NCBI GenBank assembly: GCA_964036275.1
Contig: OZ038435.1
Coordinates: 34,652,228 to 34,716,227, forward strand
Direction: 5' to 3'
Length of the DNA stretch: 64,000 bases
DNA from: Litoditis marina
Lineage: Eukaryota > Nematoda > Chromadorea > Rhabditida > Rhabditidae
Part shown: positions 1 to 18,700 of the stretch, one piece after another
How the letters are laid out: every line of letters starts with the position of its first letter
Numbering within the stretch: the stretch's first letter is position 1
Notes under the pieces: generated by a model
The model's input: only the letters and a program-made list of their open reading frames with translations
Database searches by the model: none
What the model was told of the DNA's origin: nothing
Translations under genes and position numbers: made by a program

Positions 1-80
1 AATTAGTAGTTTTTCTCACGGACCATGAATTACGATGCGTGCCCGATGTCGAAGTGGATGAACTGAATGAACCACTGCAT

Positions 81-175
81 TAAGGTTGTTAATCGAGTTA
101 AAATTTCGAGTTTTGGAAAAATTGGAGTTTTCGAGTTTTGAGTCGAGTTTCGAGTTCGACTTCAACACTACCCTA
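81..175. repeat. Decayed hAT-like short element with TTTCGAG core
   Basis: It begins TAAGGTTGTTAATCGAG and ends CACTACCCTA, matching the ends of the better preserved 533-bp element at 42055-42587 (TAGGGTTGTTAA...TTAACAACCCTA). The interior is a few TTTTCGAG/TTTCGAG units. The flanking 8-mers CACTGCAT (73-80) and TACTGCAC (176-183) agree at six of eight positions, consistent with an old 8-bp target duplication. Family assignment is inference from end sequence and duplication length. Confidence 0.5.
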
Positions 176-2235
176 TACTGCACTCAATGATGCGAAAGTA
201 TGAAGCGGAAATGGTACATGTTCTATTCATATGCTCTGTTTACAGTACGTCTCTGTATTTCCGCTGTAACGTAATCTCAAAATTTGTGTGATGATGCAAA
301 TGCAGTGTGCGCTTTTCAAAAGACAACTCAGATCTGTCACATCCTATGTGGATTCAGAATTCGGGTGAGAAGTAATTTAGTAATAATTTCGCCTTGACGC
401 ACGATCTCCATTCATATGTTGTATTCGTGTTCCGGCTTATTTACAAATAATACTAATCATAATTCATTATTACTATGTTGCTTCAAACAGAATGAGAGCA
501 ACAAAAATCGTATTGAATAGGACGATACAAAGATTGGCGCAGCTCTCGATAGTACAATGTAACAATACGAAAAGACACTCCAACTTCAGAAAGACAGAAT
601 AAAGAAAAATTCGGAAAGATGTTGAAAATGTGGTATAAACTGACCCAAAAATTTTATTCGTTAGTCTAGACAATCAGTTTTTGTACCTCGTCAGTTGAGA
701 CCCTCGTGGTTCTATTCTCTTGATACGCAAGAGAAAACAAAAGATATACGAGTGTTTTTACTCTTCTTATCTCGACGTTTGGGTGCAAAAAGACCAAAAC
801 ATCGTGATTTGCAACTGTTCTTTCGTGCTGTTTTGCGTTGAACAAACAATTGCAGATGCTCGCACATGACTTGCCGGGTTGTGCCCTTTTCGGCCAAAAC
901 AGGGCGAAATAAACAGGAAAGAGAGACACGCTCAGATAGAATTCAGGCTATTTTTATGGCCTTGTTTTGCTCTAAAACATCGAAAATCATAGAGGACGAA
1001 AACAGTAATGGAGAAATAGCAGGGGATTAGGTTCTACAATACAGAACAATACATTTACTTAGCATACTATCTAATTTGTTTTACTGGCAACCAGAAAAAC
1101 TTGCGTAAAAGTGAAACTCATAAAAGTATATTTCATCAATAAATTGATGTCATTATCTACAAAAACGTAAGATGGAGCAGAAATAAACTTCCGAAGGTTT
1201 TTACTCGTGGGTTTTATATTCAAATGGATTTTTGCAGGTGCCGCTATGAAGTGAATCTTGCAACCTTTGGACATGTGCCAAATAATCTCTGAACTGTTCT
1301 TTACAACGAAGTGACTAAGCAAATGACGAATTGATGCGCGGCATATGATGCAACTCATGGAAAGTTCACATGCTATTCTCATGAGAAGCGCGTGTACATT
1401 TCACACCCACGATATTCCTCATATGGGGTAGCAAAGAAATCAATTTTTAAACTTGAATAAATATAAGAGCATTGATATACTACAAAAATTTTGTGCTTGT
1501 ATAAACATAAAAAAAAGTATGCTCTTGCACTTCGTAAATTGTGCTCAGGAGGTGAAAATGAAATGAAATGGGTGCTTTCTCTTCTTGCGATAACAAAATG
1601 TCACTTGAAATGAATATAAACATCATTACTCGTTATCGTTCGGTAGATAAAGTACTTGTTTCACGGTTATTGGTCAGCCAGATAATTCAAATGATCTCTG
1701 TCACAGTTGTATTTGCATTTAGCGACGCACGAGAGAAGTGATCTCCGATATCACTGAAGCTTAACTTTTTGTTCTGAGTAGTGCACATTTTTAGTGTTGT
1801 ACTCAAACGAAACATTGTAGTACAGTTATTCGTTCTTTTCTGCATCTTAGTAAAGAGCTTTTAGCATTTTTTTCATTCAACGATGCGGTTTGTAAACGCT
1901 CTTATAAGCCGGAAAAAATGTAAGCCGCTTGAGAAGTTCATGCACTTCTTACGGCCTTGCAGTGGATTGATACAGAATAGGGGAAAATGTATAAAAAACT
2001 ACCCCTTCGCCCCCCCCCCCCCCCACCTAATTGAAATCCTGGAAAAAAATCGCGCAATGGTGGGGATAATTGTAATACGGGTGGAGGGAACATTGTACAG
2101 GTTCGACATAAAACAATACCCCACCCCCCCACAGTACAAAGTTCCCAGAAACGGGGGTATTCAGCTATATCCCAGTGGAAACTCCCAAGCTTCAAGCCCA
2201 TACGGCGTTTGGTGTCTCATCCGCCTATCCCGCTC

Positions 2236-2300
2236 GATTTGTAGTTTGATTCCGTTGCTTATTGGTCGAAGTTCGTGAATGATAGCGCGAGATCAAACTA
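2236..2300. repeat. Short hairpin repeat with GTAGTTTGATC / GATCAAACTAC arms
   Basis: The left arm TTTGTAGTTTGATTCCG and the right arm GAGATCAAACTACAACGA are inverted around about 35 bases. The same arms, alone or paired, recur near 5388, 24371, 25930, 26660, 27183, 27275, 31350, 33055, 33185, 35592, 42030, 43410, 43840, 50460-50535, 59578-59655 and 60850. This looks like a small palindromic MITE-type family; paired copies would fold into a stem when transcribed. Confidence 0.6.
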
Positions 2301-2902
2301 CAACGAGGAGTTTGTCACTCCAATATGTTTCAAGCCTTTCTCTTCGCTATTACATATCTCGCTAGGAAAGTTCTGAGAAATAGCATGATGAATGAAAGAC
2401 GCAGAGTGAGATCTAAGCGGCGGCACACTTCCGCTCATTGCCTCTGCAGTGGAAAAGCGGTTTCTTTCTCTGAAGATGTCTTTGAAAGTTCTGGCATTTC
2501 TTTGTAACGGAACACGTTTTCGCGCGTGTTCTGTATTCGAATCTACTATCAGAAACGGGAAAGATCATAGGGCATGACGTCACAGAATACGGTTAGTGAT
2601 AAGCTTCAAATGAACAGGAACTACCTAATTAGTTTGAAAACTGAACAAAGAGAACTAGGGATGTAGACTGGTTCTCTTATACAAAAGGTGTTTCAGTTCC
2701 ACTGTAGCACACTACAGTAGTACACTACAGTAAGACGTAAGTAGGGTCGTGGTTTGGTATCAGTGCTGCTGAACATTTGTGGATACGGTCATCTACTGTT
2801 AAAGACGCTTCTCTAACCTCTGCGAACATTTAGGGATAGAAGTAGAGGTTCTATTTTCCAGGCTGCATGCGTTCGGAGGTGTACACCTGAAGCCAAAAAC
2901 TT

Positions 2903-3086
2903 CTGGCGACGTAGCAATCCCTCCAACCTCATGAGAAGTTCATATGAGTTTCTCATGAGATATCTCACGAACCTCTCGTGAACTCTCAACGTTGTAGCAT
3001 AGCAATCAGTATATCTCATGAGAAGCTCACGCGAATAGCTCATGAGGTATCTCATGAGAATGTCGGAGGGATTGCTATGCCGCCAG
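2903..3086. repeat. Inverted-repeat element with CTCATGAG core
   Basis: The left end CTGGCGACGTAGCAATCCCT is mirrored at the right end (reverse complement CTGGCGGCATAGCAATCCCT), giving terminal inverted repeats of about 22 bp. The interior contains many palindromic CTCATGAG units. I could not identify a target-site duplication. A related CTCATGAG-rich stretch lies at about 3715-4060. Confidence 0.6.
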
Positions 3087-4115
3087 GAACTCGAACCTTT
3101 TTCCAAGCTGGACTTCGTACTTCCGGACTCGGGCTAACTTGTGTTTTCTCACAGACAGTGAGAACTTGGATCGCGATGATCTTCAGTTCAGAACATCAAA
3201 AAGTGGGTTCCGGAAGTGAAAAGTGAGAGCTGGGAGTCTACAAAGCACAAAGCTTATCAGAGAGAAAAAGACAGATAAAGAGTACGCATTACGTCATAGA
3301 TTCCCCATCTTCTCACTTCCTACTTTCACTGATGCAATGAAGGGGTTAATGTTGTATAGTGGTCAGCAAGAGAGCAAAATCGAAAAAATAGAGAGAAAGA
3401 ATGGGAGAAAGAATGAGAGAGGAAAGGAGAAAGAACGATAAAACAAGGTAGAAGCTATGATATGAAGAGATATTTAGTAGGTCATGACTGTGTGTAGAAT
3501 GTGAAGAAGTTGTGAACGAAAAATATAACTTCTGGCAAGGCAGAGATAGCAATAGCAATACTTCGTATACCTTATGAGATTACCTAAGTTTCGCTTGGTT
3601 GATAATGCTACAGCAGTCGCGAATATTTAATGAAATGTGAGATGAGCTCGATATTACCCATCGCTTGAGATTCTATTGCGTACTAAGGGTCTATCATTCT
3701 AAGTTCGCAAGTAGTGTATGAGATGTTCATGAGCTTTTCGCGGCGGGAACTGACGGGAACTTCCCATGAGGGGGAAGGGCCTGCTATACTATTGCACATT
3801 AATGTAACCCTTTACAGAAAAAAGTGGAAAGTACCGTGTCAATTTCCATCTAATATTTTTTTGAAGCTTCGAAACTCAGTAGTTGGTTTCCATCCTTATT
3901 ACCGTAATGTTCCTCATCGTAAGTCTGGGGGCTTAGCTATCCATCCCACTTCAAGAGAAGTTCCGATGTCCATTCTCCTTTCTCATGAGAACCTCATGAA
4001 CACCTCATGAACTACTCGGAAACTTTGAATGTTGTAGTTTAGTAATCAATATAACCTCAAGATAAGCTTATGAAATTTCGTAATCACAATCGGTAATCAC
4101 ATTAGGTTTATAGGG

Positions 4116-4300
4116 GGTGCCAAGTTTAGAAATGTCTGTCTCACACCGGAATCGAACCTACGAGCAAAAGTTTCGTAGCGCTAACCACTGCGCTATTAGA
4201 GCACATAACCGCAAGACTTCGGAATCGTGGACATGTGTGCGTACACAGCGGAAAGTGAGATATACAGTACCCTATCACCTTTCCGTTGGCGACGACTACA
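4116..4300 (-). repeat. tRNA-derived short repeat (SINE-like), copy 1
   Basis: The minus strand has A-box-like (AGCGCAGTGGTTAGCGC) and B-box-like (GGTTCGATTCC) promoter motifs in tRNA order. It is followed by a tail whose plus-strand sequence begins GTGCCAAGTTTAGAAAT and preceded by a segment shared with two other copies (46927-47100 and 52679-52853), including CAGCGGAAAGTGAGATATAC. The acceptor stem does not pair properly and the anticodon arm is degenerate, so it is not a functional tRNA gene. Confidence 0.6.
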
Positions 4301-4375
4301 CGAGAGATTGCTACCGCACGTGTTGTTAGTATGCGATAGTTTACTGTGAGAGGTTACGAATGAACAGAGTATACC

Positions 4376-4549
4376 GGTAAATTCTGAAACTAACCGGGTT
4401 TTGGTGCAACCTGTTTCTAGTCATCCTTCTCAGGTTGCTTGAGTAGGTAACCAGTTGGTAACTGGAAGGTTTTCTATTCGGCTAACCGGAAAAAGGCATT
4501 ACCGAAAACCGGTTAGCTTACGGAAAACCCGGTTAGATGAAAATCGGCC
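4376..4549. mobile_element. Mutator-like TIR element, TAACCGG family, copy 1
   Basis: Ends are GGTAAATTCTGAAACTAACC and the complement of GGCCGATTTTCATCTAACC, with the shared subterminal AACCGGGTTTT. Flanks GAGTATACC (4367-4375) and GTGTATACC (4550-4558) are a 9-bp duplication with one mismatch. Three further copies are at 20458-21084, 23470-23576 and 30964-31243. No transposase is encoded, so the copies are non-autonomous. The 9-bp duplication suggests Mutator-like mobilisation (inference). Confidence 0.7.
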
Positions 4550-5437
4550 GTGTATACCACGATTCTTTTTTCCATCCTCTGATGGGTTTATATATGGTCA
4601 CTAGTGACCTCGATACATCATTCATTGTATTACCGATAAATCGTTGAAATGTATGTGCTACGGTGGTCAGCCTTGAGATGTAACTGAAATCTCGGCTGTT
4701 CGAGAATTATCTACACTGCTAATCTCCCACCGAATAGTTCCGTTTCGCGTAGGTTTGTTACCAGTTTCCGAGAGAACGTATTAGACACAGTTGAAAAGGC
4801 AGGGGTCATTCCGACAAATTAATGAATGTTCAGATATAGTCTTTTTCATTCCTACTGAGACTCCTACAGTATTATTTCGAAACTGCCAAGCCGCTTTTCC
4901 TCACTTACTTTTGATCAGAAAGGTGGAAGATTTTCGCCAATCATTCTCGTACTCAGGTACAGTTAATATAAGAGAGGATTTTTGATGAACTTAATTTCAA
5001 GCTTTACAACAGTGTTAGGAAAGTTGGTGAGGTTACTGTAGGGTTATCAGTAGAAATGGTGAGAACTATACCGGTTCACGCTTTCTATTATGGATTATTG
5101 CTGAAGTCCACTGATATCGTGGGACTCCGCTTATTCATAATATCTCCAATAATGTTTTGATTGTGTATCATCTGAAGAAATAAACATTAATATTGTTGAA
5201 GTGTGATGTGGTGACTCGCCGGCAAAATAAGCATCTGACTCTTGATCTTGCGTGGAATGATGCAACCCCAGTGGTACGCAGATCTGCAGATTGAGATTTA
5301 TTTTGATAATATTCGACTGAAAACAGCAACAGAGAAACATGCAGGCATAATATGAACTAATCGAGAAACGTCGAGGGAAACCCAATCGGGATCAAACTAC
5401 AAATTAAATACTCCTGAGGGAACAACATGGTACAATT

Positions 5438-5539
5438 CAGGAACGGTCTTCCCTGAGAGATACCGGGTACATAGATTTAAATGTTATTCAGGAACGGTCT
5501 TCCCTGAGAGATACCGGGTACATAGATTTAAATGTTATA
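5438..5539. repeat. Two-copy 51-bp tandem repeat
   Basis: The unit beginning CAGGAACGGTCTTCCCTGAG and ending AGATTTAAATGTTAT occurs twice in direct succession with a period of 51 bp and no visible difference across most of the unit, so the duplication is recent. Confidence 0.9.
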
Positions 5540-6847
5540 GGGAGTGAGCGAATCATCGTTATGGTTAGATCTCCATGTTTTACGATGGTAACCAAACAGG
5601 AACGGGATCGAACTACAAAGACAGGGGGGGGGGCAGGGCAACATACGCCGTTTAGGCCTGCTTCGGTAAGTGTGAAGCCCCAGTATAAAGTAACCATGTA
5701 AGTTTGCAAAGTAATAGACTGGCCTAGTCACATATTTTGATGTAGTTTCCACACCATACTCGATTCCCCTTATCCGAAACTAGCTGTCGTAGGCCGTCGA
5801 AAATTGAGACAAGCGTTTCACAATAATTATGTTTGATTTTTGAAAAGTTTCAGTATGGTATTTGTAGCAAAGATAGATCAGTATTCAGAGGAAAAGTACC
5901 GTTTTTTTTCACTATCAGCTACACACTGTTCTCGAGCAACGGCTCTTGAGATGAAACTACATTTCCGTCGGTTAAGCCTCCTCGGTTATTCGAAACTAAA
6001 CTGCTGATAAGATATGCAAGTATAGGGCGAATTTCCTTGACAACGTAATGTCAAAGATAAACCACCATAGAACGCGATCAGATAGAAGTATTACCATACT
6101 GTACAGGGGCTGGCCTTTATTTAGTTGTAGTAGTAGTTTTTTTTCCATTCTAGAGAACAAGCTAACACATACAGACAGAACCAATGAACATATGTGGACT
6201 CGAAACATTCTGAGACTGAAAATGTCTGTTCTTTGTACAACTCTTTTGGCTTAATACATCTTTTGTATCGAGTACCCGCTTCGTAACTAAACTGCATAGG
6301 TTTGGAACATAGACATAAAAAAACATACGTACCGCTAATACTTGTTAATGTACTTATTCTTTCTTTGTGATGAAAGTAAACATCAAATTAGACTTTTTTC
6401 TTGCACATACTCAGATGATAACAAACAATCAAATAGAAGTTGACCATCACAACAAAAAGGACACATTCATGAACAACACAAATCGATAGCTAATAAGTTC
6501 AGGGTGTGGCATAAATGATACAGTTCCTTTATTCAATTGGAACTACGTAAAATGGAACTTCGATGAGGAAATTTGGTAGCAATTAAACTCAACAACATAA
6601 CAAACCGTCTTCTACCAAAACTAACGAGGAATCGAGAAAAACAGTGTAACAAGGGGGAAAAGAAAGGATTGATCCCAACCATTCCGACAAATTTCAAATA
6701 AATGAATGAGGATCATTGGAAGAAAAAACTGCTAATAAAATCAGAAATGATTTGGTTCGTCGACCAGAGAGCAGAAACTACTGCAAAACATTGATAATAT
6801 AATCGGCAACTTCCAACAAACTTATAAAACGACACAATCTTCATCTC

Positions 6848-14662
<7,815 letters not shown>

Positions 14663-15706
14663 TCTATAACGAGAATAACTTCAGTAAAAACTAGAATGAA
14701 CTCCTTTCACAACGTATACAACAATACATACAGAGTGAAAATAAAGTGAACTATTGTATGAATACTTTATTCCAGTGGAAAAGTGAGAGGTAACAAAAAA
14801 GAAAACAGCAAAATATGAAGTCACAACAAGAAGAAAACACAAAATGGAGAAACAGAACAGAATCGAAACTATATCTTCACAATAAACATAAACAAAACAG
14901 TATATTATATTATGGACTAGGTGCCATCATATAATATTAACACTGGCTCGGCGCCCATCTCTCCACCAGGCCTGGAAATAGACATACGCTCATAATCGGA
15001 ACATACAGGGAACCAGAGGAGTTATTGTGAGGCAGTAAGACCCACTGAGAAAGCAAATCAACAAGTGGAAACGATCCAATCCAATCCAATCCAAACAATT
15101 TTTGATAAAAACAATGGCGAAATTCATCGCGAAAAGGCCCAACATCGGATCGGAAAAGTTCTTTCGAAAATTTCCCAGCGTTGAAATTCAAACTTCGCAC
15201 AGCTGAACTTTTTTATTGTCTCCATCCAATCGGTCTTATAGCGATCGTTCGGTACGGTACAAATTTCTCCAAAAGGCGGTCCGATTTCATTTTTCAACGT
15301 ATTTAAAATAATTTATTTAAATAATAAACTTTGTAATCATTCATTTTCTTCAGAACCATGTTAGATACTTCGGAAAATGTATCTTGGCTCACGAAAAAAA
15401 TTTCAGTTCGCTTGTTGCCCTTGGTCATGTTGAAAATCTACTTTATGTTTATATATGATATAATCCCTTTTTGAAACTGCAAACAGCCTCATATCATCGA
15501 GTTATAGTTTTATGCAATCCATTTCTAAATAGTTAATATACGACAAGGTGTTGTTTCAATGATGCTGTTGTGGACAATTGCGAGTAGCGAACATGTGCAT
15601 AATTTAATTAAAACTTACTCTTTCGTTAAAAAGAACTATACGGTCATTCGAATCGGTCAATGAGAGAACCAGTGGAAGTATTTGTTTACAGGTAACCTTC
15701 AGAACC
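14663..15706. promoter_or_regulatory. Divergent intergenic region between helicase and ucr-1
   Basis: About 1 kb separates the two start codons, which point away from each other, so promoters for both genes should lie here. I see no clear TATA box. On the ucr-1 side an acceptor-like AACCTTCAG ends four bases before the ATG, the usual spacing for a trans-spliced nematode mRNA. On the helicase side a TTATAG abuts the ATG. No ORF in the interval looks coding. Confidence 0.5.
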
Positions 15707-18700
15707 ATGGCCCTCCGTTTGGTCGTTGGATCTTCACTCCGCCCGGTTTTGACCGGTCAGGTAAGTGCAGAGAATTTCCGCAAACCGCAAGACATTGCTT
15801 GACTTTCTAGTTTATAATCTTGTTGGCCTCACATCAATCAGCTCTTTCATCGAAAATGTTCAGCCTCAAGGGTTGTTATCTCGCAAATCGTGGAGCGGCG
15901 CTGTTCTCTGCCTCAAACCCCTATATTCCTCTCTCGAATGTGAAAAATATCCGTAGCTTTCTATTCATCCTGCGTGCATCTATTTGCTATTGTCCATGTA
16001 GAATTGCTGCAATGTTTTGAAGTTTTTTTAATGATAAAAGGATCGAGAACAACAATATTGAATGCAAATTCCAATGCCACTCACACTTTGCAATTTTCAG
16101 TGACACATTTTCTTTGGAGGAAAGAAAGTTGTTTTCATAACTTTGAACACTTGACCTTCACGTTTTCTAGGTGCGAAACGCCTCTGCACTCTCCACTAAG
16201 GATGTTTTGAACGGTCAACCCGGAGCGGAAGTTACCACTCTGAAGAACGGATTCCGCGTTGTTTCCGAGGAAAACGACAAGGCCACTGCCACTGTGAGTG
16301 TTACAGTTTTATTTTTATTCACAATTTTTGTGCCAGTAACCATATTACGGAAAGGGAGAATGGTTAGTACAGATGAATTTGAACGCGAATACCCTCCGCC
16401 CCCTCCGGCAGTCGCTCGTTCTACAAAAACGGGATGTCCCGTATTTAGAATAAATGGAGGTCAAATTCTGTGCACACCCAATGCCTTGGTGTGAGTGAAG
16501 TTGAATTTCAAAATTGTTTAGGTCGGCGTTTTCATCGAAACCGGCTCTCGCTACGAAAATGCCAAGAATAACGGAGTCTCTCATTTCTTGGAGCGACTCA
16601 CCCACAAGGTAAGCCGAATTTGGTACGTACACTCACAACAAGCTGGACCAAAAAAAAACCGGGACTCCCCTGACCATTTCGATCCGGGACCCCCCCCCCC
16701 CCTCTCTTCGCATCAAAAACACATAAAATAGAGATTTTAATAAAATTTCAAAATTAAAAACTACTGGGACCCCATATTTTACTGGCAAAAAGGTCCGGGA
16801 CCCACCGGCAAATGCGAGGCATTGTGAGTGTATGATTTGGTAATTACTGGATATTTATAGAGCCTTTAGTATTTCATATTTGATCATAGTTGGCTTGTAA
16901 TTTGTATTCCAACTCTCACAACGAACTTATTTTCGACCATAACGAGTGAGATACAGGCATTTTATATTACGCAAGTACGGCATTTTTTATTACGCAAGTA
17001 CAACGCGTGCGACTGTTTTAAATTGCGCTGAAATGAGTGAGATTTCAACTTAGTTCTGTTGTTTTTAATTTAGGGAACTGGAAAACGCGCTTCTGACGCA
17101 CTCCAGGGAGAACTTGAGGCTATCGGAGCCAAGTTGAACTCGTTCACCACTCGTGACCAAACAGGAGTGTTCGTGCAAGCTGGTTCGCAAGATGTCGAAA
17201 AGGGTAGGTTGCGATGGCAACGTCCGAAAGTCGTAACACACTAATCTCTTTCAAAACTTTTTTTCCGATTTCTAGATTCATTTCCTACCCAATAATCACT
17301 TTCAGTTTTATCTTGTGGACTTGTGGTCAAAGTATGTTATGTGTTCTCACTGCAGTTGGTATTGTGGAATATTGTTCAAACTATTGCTATCTTGCAGTTG
17401 TCGATATCTTGGCTGATGTTCTGCGCAACAGCAAATTGGACTCTTCCGCCGTCGAATCTGAGCGAAACACTCTTCTCGCCGAACTAGAAGGTGCTGAAGA
17501 GAACTACCAGACTGTTGTTTTCGACAATCTCCACGCCTCTGCTTTCCAAGTATGTACACTTCCCTTATAACCTTATTACTTACGAAAATAGTTTTGTTAG
17601 TATTACATCCTGGACTCATCAAGGTGGTTAGGACGTTCTGTTGTACAGATTGTTTTAATTTAAACTAAACATTGCATCTCTTTCTCTTACCTATCTGCTA
17701 ATTTGAATATAATAATGAAGGTCCCGGCAGACCACGGAGCACCCCAAGTTAGTCACTAAATTGTACGTTAACACGTCTCCAACCATATCTGAAAAGGAAC
17801 CTCAACGTAGCCATCAACATGGGTAAAGATTAGGAAGGCAATACGTTAGATTGTTCCGTTCTGGTATTACTTATTCTTTTATTCACCTATTTCAGGGCAC
17901 AGGATTGGCTAAGAGCCCTCTCGGAACCACTGATTCGCTGAAGGTTGGTTCTTCTAATCTTCTTATTCTATCATTGTTTTATTACCTCTGTAACTTCAAA
18001 TTTTACTACTACTGTCATTTTATTATCTTTTACTATGGTAAAACGTAAGCTACGTTGGAATTTTGTGTGAATCTTTGAAATAACCTTCCCATTCAACTGC
18101 GAATATGTTAGCAAACTTATGCAGTATATTCATCGTTCATTTTCTTACTTTACTCCGTTGTGTTGCAGGCGATCAGCAGTCAGGATTTGAAGGAATGGCA
18201 GGAGGATCATTACCGTCCAGTCCGTATGGTCCTTTCCGGAGTTGGTGGCGGTTGCTCTTCCGGAAAACTCACTCAGTTGGCCGAGAAATACTTCGGAGAT
18301 CTCAGCAATGAGTACCCGAGAAAAGTACCCGAGGTATTCACTTTTTACATTCTTTGATCTAATTAAAACATGCAAATCACCGTCGTACCTTATGCCGATT
18401 AGTGTAATTGGAGTAATCACTGCTGATAAGTTTCAAATAGTCAATTATACACCGTCAGGGCCTCTTATGGGATAGAGGGTCACGAAAACATTCATGTGAA
18501 AAGTAGGGGTCGCGATCTAAAAACTGACGAATCTCATACATAATTGGCATTAAACATGAACAAGCAAAATACAGCAGTTTTGGAGGGGTCGCGGCTCGAA
18601 AAAGATGGGGTCACAACACAAGATTTAAAGACCAATATGATACCCTTGGCGGTGTATGATAGATAGTCATCCTCCTTTGGTATTATGCTGAGTTCGCTTT

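Larger units (their letters stand above)
1..6847. other. Repeat-rich interval without a supported gene
   Basis: I find no open reading frame here with splice sites, family resemblance or convincing codon pattern. It holds a decayed TTTCGAG element (81-175), a C-rich tract (about 2010-2140), a small hairpin repeat (2236-2300), an inverted-repeat element (2903-3086), CTCATGAG-rich DNA (about 3715-4060), a tRNA-like short repeat (4116-4300), a Mutator-like element (4376-4549), a 51-bp tandem duplication (5438-5539) and a G-run (about 5625-5635). The right end is the 3' UTR of the helicase gene, with a minus-strand AATAAA at 6528-6533. Confidence 0.6.

Noticed and set aside
1071..1382. 103-codon minus-strand ORF as a gene
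   Set aside because: No recognisable family, no supporting splice or polyadenylation context, and composition like the surrounding A/T-rich DNA.
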